Shown one piece after another: positions 11,772 to 22,024 of a stretch of DNA of 64,000 nucleotides. The notes under the pieces were generated by a model. That model did not search any database. It had not been told where the DNA came from and was given only the letters and a program-made list of their open reading frames with translations. The stretch comes from Xylogone sp. PMI_703. Taxonomy: Eukaryota > Ascomycota > Leotiomycetes. Each line of letters begins with the position of its first letter. Position 1 is the stretch's first letter. The stretch is taken from positions 1,550,001 to 1,614,000 of the forward strand of contig JAJTUQ010000001.1 of NCBI GenBank assembly GCA_021399445.1, written 5' to 3'. Both the position numbers and the translations under genes were made by a program.

Positions 11772-12684
11772 CTAGCCTAAGACTTTCTCAGCAACAGACA
11801 CTGTTCGCCATCAGCACATACTCTGGAGACTAGTTAGTGGGTAAAGAGGCAAATACCGGCAAGACCAGTGTTGTCAGGCTCAACATGCACGGCCTTCACC
11901 TTTCCATCTTCAACTTCGAGCGCATATCGCTTGCTTCTAGGTCCACCAAAGATAGCGGAGCCATCAAAAGTGAGATCCAAGGCCTCAGTAAACTTAGCGG
12001 TTGGATCTCCCAGGAAGCGGATCTAGGCTCCAAAGTCAGTATTGTAAGACAACTCGAAACTCTTGTGAGTCACCAGGAATTAAAAACTAAAAGGGTTACT
12101 AGCATAGGAGGTCTTACCCCTGAAGCACGGGTTGGGTCCAGTGCATCAGCCCAAGCTTTCATGCTATGTGAAATATGAGTACTATAGCCGCCACCAATTG
12201 ATACCGAAACAGAGCACATACACAAAGGCATCATTAACAGAGACAACAAAAACGTCACCTGCATCCTTAAGTTTCTTGTGATTGATGTACCCAGGTATAT
12301 GAGAGTTGGAGCAGCCAGGACCTGTCTAATAGTCAAATTGTATTTCCCAGAAACATCCAGAGTAAGCTCTATATGAGATCAACAAGCAAACTTCCCCGCA
12401 GTAAAATATAGATATTGTTGAAGGAAGGCTTTGGCCTCCAGCGGATCTAGCGCAAATTACTTACTGAAAGCAGCTGGAACGCCAATAATCAATGCCTTCC
12501 CGTTGTTAACAGTCTCGGCGAGGTCAATCTTGTTGCCAGGCGAGTCCTCCGTGAGGACAGGTAAGTTCGCTGGCAACTTATCGCCAGCCTGAATGAATGC
12601 TCGAGCAGAGCTCTGGAAAGAACGGCTGAGGCCCGACCGAGGTACGGCAAAGGCAAGCTTACGGAGAGATGCAGCAGAAGCCAT
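11772..12684 (-). CDS. Mitochondrial-type peroxiredoxin 5 (AhpC/TSA, Prx5 subfamily)
   Basis: Five exons, 12684-12465, 12321-12222, 12163-12118, 12022-11857 and 11800-11772, keep frame throughout and give 186 residues. Residues 1-35 (basic, Ser-rich, no acids) look like a mitochondrial presequence. The peroxidatic site FSPGCSNSHIPGY puts Cys77 in the Prx5 P-xxx-C setting; the fold core (VSVNDAFVMKAW, RFLGDPTAKFTEALDL) and the ending VSVAEKVLG are typical. Prx5 enzymes reduce H2O2, alkyl hydroperoxides and peroxynitrite. Cys77 is the only cysteine in the deduced protein, so no resolving Cys is encoded, implying a 1-Cys mechanism with thioredoxin or glutathione as partner. A longer start at 12843 exists in frame but adds unlikely sequence. 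Confidence 0.92.
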
Positions 12685-13517
12685 TGGATTTGTGCAGAAG
12701 GTAGTTGATACGGATGAGTGTGGGAAGGGAAGTGTTGAGATGATGGAATTAGAGATGGTGATTGGTGACCAGAAGCGGATCCGTGGTGCTTGGAAGCTCG
12801 GTCCAGCAGGTTCCGGCAGTGACGACAGACGCGAAAGCAGCACGGTTGGGGACAGGAATTTTGTTGCACATCAGACGGCGTACAGCAAAGCCAGTAAAGG
12901 GCTTGTGCGGGGGTAGCTAAAATACTGATGAGGTTGATGTCCGTTATTTGTGCTTTTCTGTGAAATATCGTATAATTATATATACTCCTTCTCCGAGTAT
13001 GTGTTGTACATAGGATGCAATAGCATCATATGGAATAGCACCAGGGGCTACAACAGTATCAACCACCACCCATTATCAATCCAGATATGGAAGGATGAAT
13101 CGCTGTGCCTTTCCTTTTTCTTTTTGGGAAAACGTTGATTCTTATTCGAGGAGAATTCCATCCAACGCAAGAACGACTATCCGGCAGAAACATGCATCTC
13201 TGGATGGTGCCGCGTTCTGCAGACGCTCATTGGAGCGCATCTATGAGCGGAAGTAGATAAGCCTTTAACATTCGCCCACATCACGGCAAATACTGTGATA
13301 TAGAGGCTTCAACTTCTAGATTCAAACTTTACAAAATGCGGGGAACTGGGAGATCGGTCAAGTTTTGGTCAAGGCATATGCGGAGAATACCCCAGTATTT
13401 CGGGGCAGAGCAGAAAATAAGTAAGTATATATAGGTCAGTATGCCGAGCTGGACAAGGTGGGTTTTCAATCATTCTGTCTGATTCATCCGATCTTGTACA
13501 GATCCTTGCTAGTGAGG
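12685..13517. promoter_or_regulatory. Divergent promoter, peroxiredoxin / GH93-like gene
   Basis: 833 bp. On the GH93 side there is a TATATATAG box at 13426-13434 (about 90 bp before the start codon). Two matches to the CreA carbon-repressor consensus SYGGRG are seen: GCGGGG at 13338-13343, and CCCCAG (minus strand CTGGGG) at 13390-13395. Carbon-catabolite control of a secreted arabinanase would be usual, but here it is inferred from motif matches only. Confidence 0.4.
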
Positions 13518-14663
13518 ATGCATCTTCGGTCCCTGGCAGCTTTCTCCCTACTTCTGGGAACAGTCATCTCTGCTCCGGCTTCCTTTTCACGACCCTTCAG
13601 TACATTCTCCAATGTTACGGTCTTCGTACCTCCTTCTGACTACACTGATCCAAGAGTCTTATATGCTCGCACAGTCGAGCTTGAAGGCGGAGCTTTACTA
13701 GCAACATGGGAGAATTACAGTCCCGAACCACCATTGGTCTACTTTCCCATCTTCAAGAGCGTCGATGGCGGCAGGACATGGAAAGAGATCTCCAAAGTCA
13801 AGGACCAAGTCAATAATTGGGGACTGCGGTACCAACCGTTCTTGTACGAATTAAAACAGCCATTTGGAAAATATCGACCAGGAACAGTTCTTCTTGCGGG
13901 AAATTCGATCCCAACAGACCTGAACTATACCCAGATTGATGTTTATGCCAGCGAAGACAAGGGCTATACTTGGCATTTTGTCTCCAAGGTCGCCAGTGGT
14001 GGTGCGGCAATTCCAGACAATGGCATTCCAGCTATTTGGGAGCCGTTTCTTATGCTCTATGAAAGCCAGATGGTGATCTACTACTCTGATCAACGGGATC
14101 CAAATCACGGCCAGAAACTCGTTCACCAGGTCTCTCGAGATCTTATTCATTGGGAGTCCCCCGTAGATGATGTCGCCTACCCAACGTACACTGACCGGCC
14201 AGGCATGACGACAGTCACGAGACTTCCGAATGGGAAATATATGATGACTTACGAGTACGGAGGCGGCCCTGGTTTCGACACCTACTCGTTCCCAGTATAC
14301 TACCGGATCAACGAAAATCCGTTGAAATTCAACGACTCAGTAGGGTATCCTGTTGTCGCTGGGAGCACGCATCCGCAGTCCTCGCCATATGTCACCTGGT
14401 CCCCAGTGGGAGGGCCACACGGCACTATTCTGGTCAGCTGCGGTACCCTAAGCCAGGTCTTTGTCAACCAAGAGTTGGGCGCAGAGAATGCGTGGAAGCA
14501 GTTCCCAACTCCAGAAGGAGTCTCCTACACTCGTCATTTGAGAGTTCTTTCCAACCCGGACCATTTGCTGATTATGGGCGCTGGGCATCTCCCGCCAAGC
14601 ACGACAAACGAGGTTACGGTGAGCGTGCTTGATTTAAAGGCAAGCCTCAAGCAGGCGGCATGA
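13518..14663 (+). CDS. Secreted glycoside hydrolase, GH93-like (exo-arabinanase / sialidase fold)
   Basis: A single exon encoding 381 residues from the ATG at 13518; the upstream in-frame ATG at 13458 would put a non-signal segment before a clear signal peptide (HLRSLAAFSLLLGTVISAPA). The mature part has two Asp-box motifs, SVDGGRTW (81-88) and SEDKGYTW (145-152), marking the six-bladed beta-propeller fold shared by sialidases and GH93. Candidate catalytic acids by analogy with GH93 are Glu175 (IWEPFL) and Glu246 (TYEYGG). Characterised GH93 enzymes release arabinobiose from linear 1,5-alpha-L-arabinan, a pectin side chain, suggesting plant-material degradation. Several N-glycosylation sequons (for example NVT, NYT) fit secretion. 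The exact substrate is inference. Confidence 0.8.
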   Translation: MHLRSLAAFSLLLGTVISAPASFSRPFSTFSNVTVFVPPSDYTDPRVLYARTVELEGGALLATWENYSPEPPLVYFPIFKSVDGGRTWKEISKVKDQVNNWGLRYQPFLYELKQPFGKYRPGTVLLAGNSIPTDLNYTQIDVYASEDKGYTWHFVSKVASGGAAIPDNGIPAIWEPFLMLYESQMVIYYSDQRDPNHGQKLVHQVSRDLIHWESPVDDVAYPTYTDRPGMTTVTRLPNGKYMMTYEYGGGPGFDTYSFPVYYRINENPLKFNDSVGYPVVAGSTHPQSSPYVTWSPVGGPHGTILVSCGTLSQVFVNQELGAENAWKQFPTPEGVSYTRHLRVLSNPDHLLIMGAGHLPPSTTNEVTVSVLDLKASLKQAA

Positions 14664-15896
14664 GATTCGCAGAACAGGCTGTAAGATTTCCGCCCTAGAG
14701 CGAAGAGATGTATGTTACATTGTTGTCATAGAATACAAATAAAATATAAGCAATCATAACAATTTTGCCTGAGTGTTTTCTCTAGTGTTGGCACAATTCC
14801 GACTTATTTACGTGGCAACCCCGTGATCGAACAGCTTCAACTTGGCTTACTGTCAACTTACTGTGCTAACAGATTGCAAGGACACAGTATGGTCCTTTGG
14901 CGTTCTGGGCGAGACACAGCTCGACCCTAAAAAGCGGTGCGTTGGCAGCTGCATCCCTGCGTCAACAACCGGGTACACGAGACACTAGCACAAGACAGTG
15001 CAGCATAGAGTAGTACTTGTGAATATGCCATGGTACCGTATCCATTATGAATGATGCTACACTTTTGTGCTCCGTATGCTCCGAAGGATGAAACTCGATG
15101 TTGCTGACCCGCGCAGTCCGGCGTCAGTACGTCAGAGATACAGAGAGTGGGTGTAAGTGTCTGGACCGTCGATGCTCGCAGGGTCGCGCTCGTTTGATAG
15201 CAAACGCAATCAAGTCCCCTGGTTAAGCTTTCTTTGGCGGGGCGCGATCTGCCTGGTGCAAAGGGGCCGAAAGGGGTGCAGCAGGAATCGCAGAGCCACT
15301 AGTCCCAATCGGGTGTGGGCTGACGTCGCGATTCGCCCCAGGGCGGTTGCCGCACCAACGCGCTAGCTCGCCTGCGAAGTCAATATAGAGAATATGGGAG
15401 GTTGGGTATGCCGGATTCAGAAATTCAAAGGGCTGGAAGGCCACCGTCACACTCTGTCTATCACGATTTGTCCAGCCTCTTCAATTTCATGGACTTCGCC
15501 TATAGTCTTCATCACTAGCTGTGGAGGAACATTTTGTGCGCTCTTTCATTCTGGTCCTTTTGGCAAGAAAACTACCACCCACCATCATCCTCTCTCACCC
15601 TTCTTCCCCATCCATTTGTGAGACCTCTCTAACCATCCTTTCAATTGTGAGAGCATAGTACGATACCTCACCAACCGTGTCCTCCGAATAGAGCTCTTCA
15701 CCATCTACGAGCTCAATTATACACATTGTCGGCATCGTCGACGTCTTGAATAGCCTGTCGACTTTGACCGCCTCAAGAGCTTCCAAGGTTTGCAGCCACT
15801 TCACGGCTGCCGCTCCCATTGTCACTCCGACGAACGGAGGACGGGAGCTGCAGACAGTCAGAAACCATCTATTGATTGAAATAAAAAGTCGCAGCC
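14664..15896. other. Intergenic region, promoter of FIG1
   Basis: 1.2 kb between two plus-strand genes. Open frames at 15157-15366, 15394-15621 (plus) and 15595-15903 (minus) overlap each other and show no domain. The last 300 bp should contain the FIG1 promoter; no strong TATA box is seen. Confidence 0.5.
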
Positions 15897-16856
15897 ATGC
15901 CACAACGCTTTCAAATAAGATGGATGCGTACGTTAATTCACCTCTTGTGGCTCAAAGTGTCGCTAACAGATCGGCGTGTAGGACTGGTTCCATTCCTCGG
16001 ATATCATCATGTATTGATGATTCTGATCGCTATTGCGATCATATTACTATGTGCGTATTGATTCTTGGAATTCATATCGCAATTGCTAACCTTCATTCAG
16101 CGCTATTACTGGCAGGTTGCTCATCTTCGTCGCCATTAATACCGGGCATCTTCCTCATCTCCCTCTACTATCAACAGTATACACCAACGCCTTCGACTGT
16201 GCAGACTGACTTCAACGTACACACTGCAATCTCTAATATTGTTGGAGGTGCGAGAATGGCCACCAGAGTCGGATATTTCGGAATTTGCATCAATCCTGAT
16301 GGAGGCTCCTGGCTCTGCAGTAACAATGCAACTGCACTGGCCAACGAAGTCAGTGTCGATCAGGATCCATTGAACTTGCTTTGGCTTGCAAGTCAATTCA
16401 AGGATGCGATCGTGTTCCCATATCTAATGTAAGAATTGCTGCATCACCACATCGTTACCCATCGGACGCTAACATATTTGCAGTATCGTTGCCGTAGTCT
16501 TCGCTTTCATCTGCCTGTTGCTCCTGGCAACCTTCCCAGGTTGGCATGAGGAGGAAGACTCCGAAGGTAGCGAACGAGAAGTCAAGCCCTTCCCGTCACG
16601 ACCAGTCTCCCAGGTCGCTCTTGCCCTCATCTTCGTAGCTTCAATCTTCATTCTCGTCTCTGTTCTCTGGCAACACACTGCCTCAGTCGCAGCATCAATC
16701 ATAGCGAAGGACTTCGGAAATGGAAGCGTGTTAAGTGGTGTAGGCACCACAGCAATGGTCCTTGGATGGTTCGGATTCGTCCTGTTCATCATTGTCACCA
16801 TTGGACTCCTCGTTATGATCTTGAGTATCCGAGTCTTGGCTGAAACATTCGGATAA
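15897..16856 (+). CDS. FIG1: Fig1-family Ca2+ regulator and membrane-fusion protein
   Basis: Four exons, 15897-15927, 15982-16050, 16101-16428 and 16484-16856, give 266 residues. Seen: TM1 at about 14-38 starting VPFLGYHHV, an ectodomain with the claudin-like GGSWLC at 101-106 preceded by VGYFGIC, TM2 at about 136-156, a short acidic cytosolic loop (EEEDSEGSE), TM3 at 187-205 and TM4 at 232-256. Fig1 proteins act at the plasma membrane in low-affinity Ca2+ uptake and in mating-cell or hyphal fusion. The start was chosen because only ATG 15897 gives phase 1 into exon 2; ATG 15920 is out of phase. The exon-2 donor is a non-consensus GTGCGT; the GTATTG 4 nt further on breaks the frame. Confidence 0.88.
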
Positions 16857-17373
16857 ACTGGATGGCGGCTCCAAATTTGAAGACAAAGACCAAAAAATTA
16901 GACGACACTTTTATGCTTTCAGCGTGCATGATTTCTGATGATTGAGGAGCCACAAGGCCAAGTGGTTCTAAACGGAATCATCGAATATTTCGATTAGACG
17001 ATTCCTGTATATAGGGCTGCATTCGGAACGGAGTTAACGATTTCTTTTTCTAATTCCCCAAATGTCTTTCGGTTATGGGAGCGGACGATGTTAAAGTGAT
17101 ACATGGTTGTTATGTTTATGCCGTGAAGATTAATGTGGATATTGGTGACGGCATGAGGAGGGTATGGGGACAACGGAGGGGGGTGGAGAATCTCTCCAAT
17201 TGTATGTTTATATCAAATGACCTGGAAAATACTTTGGTTTTGGCGGCATCGTCCTTTTGCAAATCGGAATCTTGAAATCAAATTGGTTGCCGTGAAATAT
17301 TTCGTGCTATTCTATACTTGTGCTATGTTATCATTAAGTCATGCGGTATATATAAATTTGATTGCTCTCTACA
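16857..17373. other. Intergenic region between convergent FIG1 and SLD2
   Basis: 517 bp, the 3' flanks of both genes. A 66-codon plus-strand frame at 17075-17275 lacks any feature. Nothing else is seen. Confidence 0.55.
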
Positions 17374-18940
17374 CTACTTCTTCCTTCTGAACCGGCTCCC
17401 ATAACCAGGCCCTCCTTTAGCACCTGAATTTCTCAATTTCAGTCGTTTGAAATTCTGATGTGCCAGTGCGTTGACCTTTCTCGCGGCTGTTTTGATCCTT
17501 CCATCTTTATTGGCATTTCTATTCTTTCCCTTACTTTGATTTGCCCTCTTGTACCTCGTTCCTCCCTCAGACGCAGTATATTCAGATTGACTATCCGAAT
17601 TATAGTTCGCCTCCGGAATAGAGAATGAAGCGTCGAACTGTGTTTCAGGAACCGTCTCCTCGTCCTCTCCTGGTTCCCCATGGCCGCTGTCCTGGTGCTC
17701 GTCATCCGTATCGTGATCATCGTCTTGCTGTGACTGTGACTCCCTCTGTGGCTTTGACAAGTTTGGTTTGATAATGTACCTTCTTGTTGTCCGTTTCTGG
17801 CCTTTCTTTTTCCATACTTTAAGGGGTTGTCCGTCGGGTCCCAAACCGGCGTTTTGAACTTCTTCTGGCTCCGTATCATACATTGCTTCGTCGTCGAATC
17901 CACCCAGCGGTAGTCGATGGTCTCGGTGCTCCTCTTCAGCTGATGGGTTTGGTGGTACTTTTGCCTTGAAAGAAGTTGATTCTCCATTTTCTGCCTCTCG
18001 AAGTGCCTCAAGATCATCATCTGCTGCTTCTTCTTCCATGCGCCGTAATCCTGCTAGCATGCTGCTAAGTCCTCTGACGAGAGGTCGCTTGGGCATTCGT
18101 ACCATCTCGGGGGAGAGTGGTACATCTTCTTCATCCTCATTCACAACTGGGAGCCGTATTCGCTGACTATCTCGTCGTAAGAATGATGGAGTTGGAAAAT
18201 GGAGTTTTGAGACTGATGAAGGAGTGCTTTGGCCGACATCGCCGTTTGTACGATCCTTTGATGGTGTTGTAAAACTGTCTAGCTTGGACAGTTTCCCTCT
18301 TGATCCAGGGGTACGAGCGTGACTTGGAGTAGCAGCCGTTGGATTGTTATGCCTTGATTTCTGAGGTGTTGCTTGTAAACTAGATCGCACATTCGTCCCA
18401 GCAGTAATTCGTATCATGGATGGAGAGGCTATATCTGCCTCATCTGGTATCAAGTCAAAAATTCCAAGCACCTGGCCGTCTTTTTGTGGAGTTGGCCCAA
18501 TAACTGTCTTTTTGGGAGTAAATAAATTTCGCATTACACCCGGGGATAAGATCTCATCAAGATCTGGCGCGTGTTTTGGCCCCTTTGAAGGTGTCTGGAG
18601 CATGTGCTGGCGTTTGGAAATTGGTAGGTTTTCTCCATCTTCGTGTCTCCTTTTACTTGGTGTTTGCCGTTCAATAGTTGGAGGCTTATGTGGTATTTTC
18701 CCCTTAAGAATATCCCTAATTTTATTATACTCTTTGTATTTCGAGCCTGTACAAAAGTCAATGCCTTGCTCCAAAACTGAGAGCAATCCTATACGTACTG
18801 ATATTAGGATGAGCTTTAATGTCATCGCGCGAGGCCTTTCGGCCGCCATTGGCTGCAGAAAATTCCTTTTCCCATAGTTTTAACTCCTGTCGCAGCTCTG
18901 TGGACTTTTTCGTCAAGTCTTCCCTTTCATCTGCGTTCAT
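17374..18940 (-). CDS. SLD2: DNA replication regulator Sld2 (Drc1 / RecQL4 N-terminus-like)
   Basis: Two exons, 18940-18799 and 18746-17374 (52-bp intron), encode 504 residues. The N-terminal block LRQELKLWEKEF, AANGGRKASRDDIK and KYKEYNKIRD is the conserved Sld2/RecQ4 helix. Downstream lies a long region rich in Ser/Thr-Pro followed by Lys or Arg (QTPSKR, LQTPSK, FTPKK, TTPSKDR), the expected CDK sites whose phosphorylation drives binding to Dpb11/TopBP1 at replication origins. A GPDGQPLKVWKKKGQKRTTR segment near residues 340-360 and the basic C-terminus (GYGSRFRRKK) are also typical of fungal Sld2. It shares a divergent promoter carrying ACGCGT with the RING gene. Confidence 0.9.
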
Positions 18941-19315
18941 TGCTAGGCCGTCTACTTTGTAACTCTAATTGCATGTATATCTCGATACTATACTGTCACG
19001 AGCTTGACGCGCTAACTATTGTGGTTGGAAGGATATCCTAGGTGGAGAATGGAATTTTATAATGCAATTTCTTCTGTATTACGCTATAATCGTGCTTAAT
19101 TCATAAAAGAAAACATCATAACAATATATGCAAGAAAAGAACAGGACATTTGGAAATGTCTGTAAGGTCTGATGTCAAGCCACAGCGCGGGCCGTAACGC
19201 GTTCTTAGGTTCTGCCAGAAATCCGCCACACCGCCTGCCTGCTTCGGGTTCTGTGGCGTTGATATATATATTGATAATACATGCCGATTCCCGCTCTACT
19301 CTGCACATAATTCCC
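18941..19315. promoter_or_regulatory. Divergent SLD2 / RING-gene promoter with MCB element
   Basis: 375 bp. A perfect ACGCGT (MluI cell-cycle box) is at 19197-19202 and a related ACGCGC at about 19007-19012. A TATATATATT stretch at about 19263-19272 lies about 45-55 bp before the RING gene's start codon. MBF control would fit an S-phase gene such as SLD2; inference. Confidence 0.45.
19197..19202. promoter_or_regulatory. MluI cell-cycle box (ACGCGT) between SLD2 and the RING gene
   Basis: Perfect MCB, 257 bp from the SLD2 start codon and 114 bp from that of the RING gene. Confidence 0.4.
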
Positions 19316-20359
19316 ATGGACGACGATGTTTTAGATACGAGGTCTAAAATACTGCAAACCACCCTAGCAGAAGTGTCGTCTCGACTCAAAGATGACGTCT
19401 CGGATAATGCAGAGGAAGATTGCTGTGTGATATGCCTCGAGCGCATATCAGAGCAAGCAATCGCACAACCATGCCAGCATGGTAGCTTTGATTTCCTCTG
19501 CTTGCTGAGCTGGCTGGAGCAACAGAGGACTTGTCCTCTATGCAAGGCGCATATAAAGACGATCCAGTATGAGCTTGAGGAAGGGAAAGGAGGGAAAATA
19601 TACAGCTTACCATCGGTAAAGCCTGTTGCCACCAGCATCAACACTAGCACTCCAGGTAGCTCTTTGTCACGCAGCATTGATTACCGCGCAAGAAGGCCAT
19701 ATCGTTCCCAGCGACCCAACCTTGCTCGGGAGCCTCCAACAGAAGATCAAGCCATTCTTCGGCGGCGTTATATTTACCGGAATCAGCTGTATTCACTACA
19801 TGTTGGCTCCAACAGAGTCTCACGATTTCGCGATCTCACACCCCAACTGTTCAGTCGGGATGCAGAGCTCATATCCCGAGCTCGGAAATGGATACGTCGA
19901 GAACTCCAAGTGTTTGAATTTCTGAGCCCGGGGGTCTCTTCGTCAACCAACCCGGCTAGCAATGATCGAAGAGGAAGCAATGCTGAGTTTCTATTGGAGT
20001 ACATTATCGCCATATTGAAGACGGTGGATATCCAGGGAAGTAATGGACAGGCAGAGGACATGCTACAGGAGTTTCTAGGACGAGATAATACTAGGCTTTT
20101 TCTGCATGAATTAAGGGCTTGGTTAAGAAGTCCATACAATTCACTCCACGACTGGGATCGCAATGTTCAATACAATGAGACTGGCCTGAGGAAGTGTGAG
20201 GCGGGTCCTTCATCCGCTCGGCGGACGGAAGAAGGTGATTCTGGCAACTATCGCGGCGACAAAACCCGAGAAGTTAGACGGTCCAGTCGTCCAGGTGAAG
20301 GGTCTCGATTTAGCCCGTACCGCAAACGAGAATCATCATACCAACGTCAAAATCGTTGA
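19316..20359 (+). CDS. RING-finger protein (Topors-like architecture), probable E3 ubiquitin ligase
   Basis: A single exon of 347 residues from ATG 19316; the frame is open further upstream to 19172, but that extension reads through the TATA-like promoter. An N-terminal RING occupies about residues 37-76: C37-x2-C40, C53-x-H55, C62, C73-x2-C76 ([11 protein letters not shown] ... [10 protein letters not shown]). The position normally filled by the fifth ligand Cys reads FDF (58-60), so Asp59 may coordinate zinc. The remainder (basic, with [16 protein letters not shown] and DLTPQLF blocks, ending in an Arg/Ser-rich tail) resembles the Topors-type layout of a RING followed by a basic helical region. 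Substrate unknown. Possible roles are nuclear quality control or DNA-linked ubiquitylation, by analogy only. Confidence 0.75.
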   Translation: MDDDVLDTRSKILQTTLAEVSSRLKDDVSDNAEEDCCVICLERISEQAIAQPCQHGSFDFLCLLSWLEQQRTCPLCKAHIKTIQYELEEGKGGKIYSLPSVKPVATSINTSTPGSSLSRSIDYRARRPYRSQRPNLAREPPTEDQAILRRRYIYRNQLYSLHVGSNRVSRFRDLTPQLFSRDAELISRARKWIRRELQVFEFLSPGVSSSTNPASNDRRGSNAEFLLEYIIAILKTVDIQGSNGQAEDMLQEFLGRDNTRLFLHELRAWLRSPYNSLHDWDRNVQYNETGLRKCEAGPSSARRTEEGDSGNYRGDKTREVRRSSRPGEGSRFSPYRKRESSYQRQNR

Positions 20360-22024
20360 GGTAATCCAATGGCCAAGATTTTGCTTGTTATGACAGTCGT
20401 GCTACATCCGTTCACGGTGAACGGGGCCTAGGAAGTCCAGGCCGATCATGAAGAGCAAGATCAAGAAGACACACTATCGGTTGTGGTAACACCTCGAACT
20501 ATGTTATCTCACAAACTCAGGTCATTCTCAATCTGGAGGCGCAACTACGAATAACCAGATGGGCAGAGATAAATAGCAATGTGGTTATCACAGAGGTCTA
20601 CAAGCTACGGTGGGAGTTCTGAAGACATGATGGGTATTATCGACAACCAACTATATATGGTGGGGAGACGATGAATGACACGAGTGGGTTAATGGATAGA
20701 AAGGGTATGAGATGGAGGTCCCGTATATATGTATCTAGTGTATATAAAATTGCCAAGATGCTAGGTAGAAGGAATAGGCACTTTGGCTAGAAAAATGTAT
20801 TAAGTATTAGATATGGCATTATGAGCTCCTAAGCCAGCTCAAAACTTCCAAGCAGCAGCCATATACCAGTAGTTACTTAGTATTTATCAGTGAGTTATTG
20901 ACCATGGAATTCAAGTATCCTTTACTGGTCTTAATAGAGACGAGACAAGACTAGCATTGATATAAAATAAGCCTCGAGATCACCCTGCAGATCATAACAT
21001 CGTTCCGACAACACTGTTTCACCAAGAGGGGAAAAGAAACCATATGACATCACATCACACGAGTTATGCTGGCAAACTAATCTTTAAATGTTCAACTTCA
21101 ATATCTTTCATTAGACGATCCCAAATTTATCCTAATCTAACTGCCATGCCTACTGTTTTTCATACAACACCTGAAACAGCAGCTTTAACTACCACTATAT
21201 CCTCCCTTCCATCTTGTGGCGAACCATCCCTTCAGCCCCCCAACAAGGTAACCTTCCTTAGAAAACCAAGGGGGGGAGAGAGGGTAAATCCCAGCCGTGG
21301 ACGGACAGCGTTGGGTTTCTTTCCGAAACGGGTCTATCTGGGTAAGGCTTTTTAGAACGCATTATTCACTTCCTCGAAAGATGACTGCTCAAAACAAACT
21401 GCATGAGGATCGTTACCTCTCGTCCTCGTACTCTACCAAGAGATGATATAGGAGTTTTGAGAAACGGAAAGATAGCAGAAACTTTCATGTCCCATTTGCC
21501 AGTTCTCCGCCCACACGTTCCATGCAAACAATGAAAAAAGCAAAAACTAGTTGTAATAAAAAAATGAGAGTTAAGAAGTCACTGAAAGGACAGGACGGTT
21601 TAGAGCCATAACGTCTGTATATAGTCGTAGCCTGGATCCAAAAGATTTTTGAAAAACGCGGAAACTCTGCGTAACTAATTCGCCCCTGCAACCCACCACG
21701 AAGGGCGAGAAGGGCATGTCAAAACAAGGGGGTGCGAGATTTCATATCCTCATCCTTTAGAACTACGCCCACCCTCCACGCATACACACGGACACAACAC
21801 CATAATAGAGAGAGTGAAACTAGGGAAACCCGCTAAAAATATGAAGGAGTGGCCCGGGATGGAGGCCGAAGCAGATCGTATATGTCGAATTTGCTATGGG
21901 CTTTTGATATGAGAAGCCAGACATGAGGCAAGCAAGAGACCGTGAACGCCGTTGGTGAGAGAAGGAAATTGATACAGAGGACATAGAGATTCATTGATAG
22001 GTAGATTGCACTGTCTAGTTTTGC
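20360..22024. other. Intergenic region between convergent genes
   Basis: 1.67 kb between the RING gene and the WSC gene, longer than the other convergent gaps here. AT-rich, with TATA-like runs (about 20726-20750) and a 103-codon plus-strand frame (21044-21355) without recognisable features. Likely long 3' UTRs or a non-coding transcript. Confidence 0.45.

Noticed and set aside
12685..12843. Upstream in-frame start of the peroxiredoxin gene
   Set aside because: Would bury the mitochondrial presequence behind 53 atypical residues; ATG at 12684 fits the family.
13458..13517. Upstream in-frame start of the GH93-like gene
   Set aside because: Places non-signal sequence ahead of a clear signal peptide and falls close behind the TATA box.
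15920..15958. ATG at 15920 as the FIG1 start
   Set aside because: Out of phase with exon 2; only ATG 15897 gives the correct frame.
19172..19315. Extended N-terminus of the RING protein
   Set aside because: The extension translates the TATA-like promoter stretch (IYILII) and has no conserved feature.
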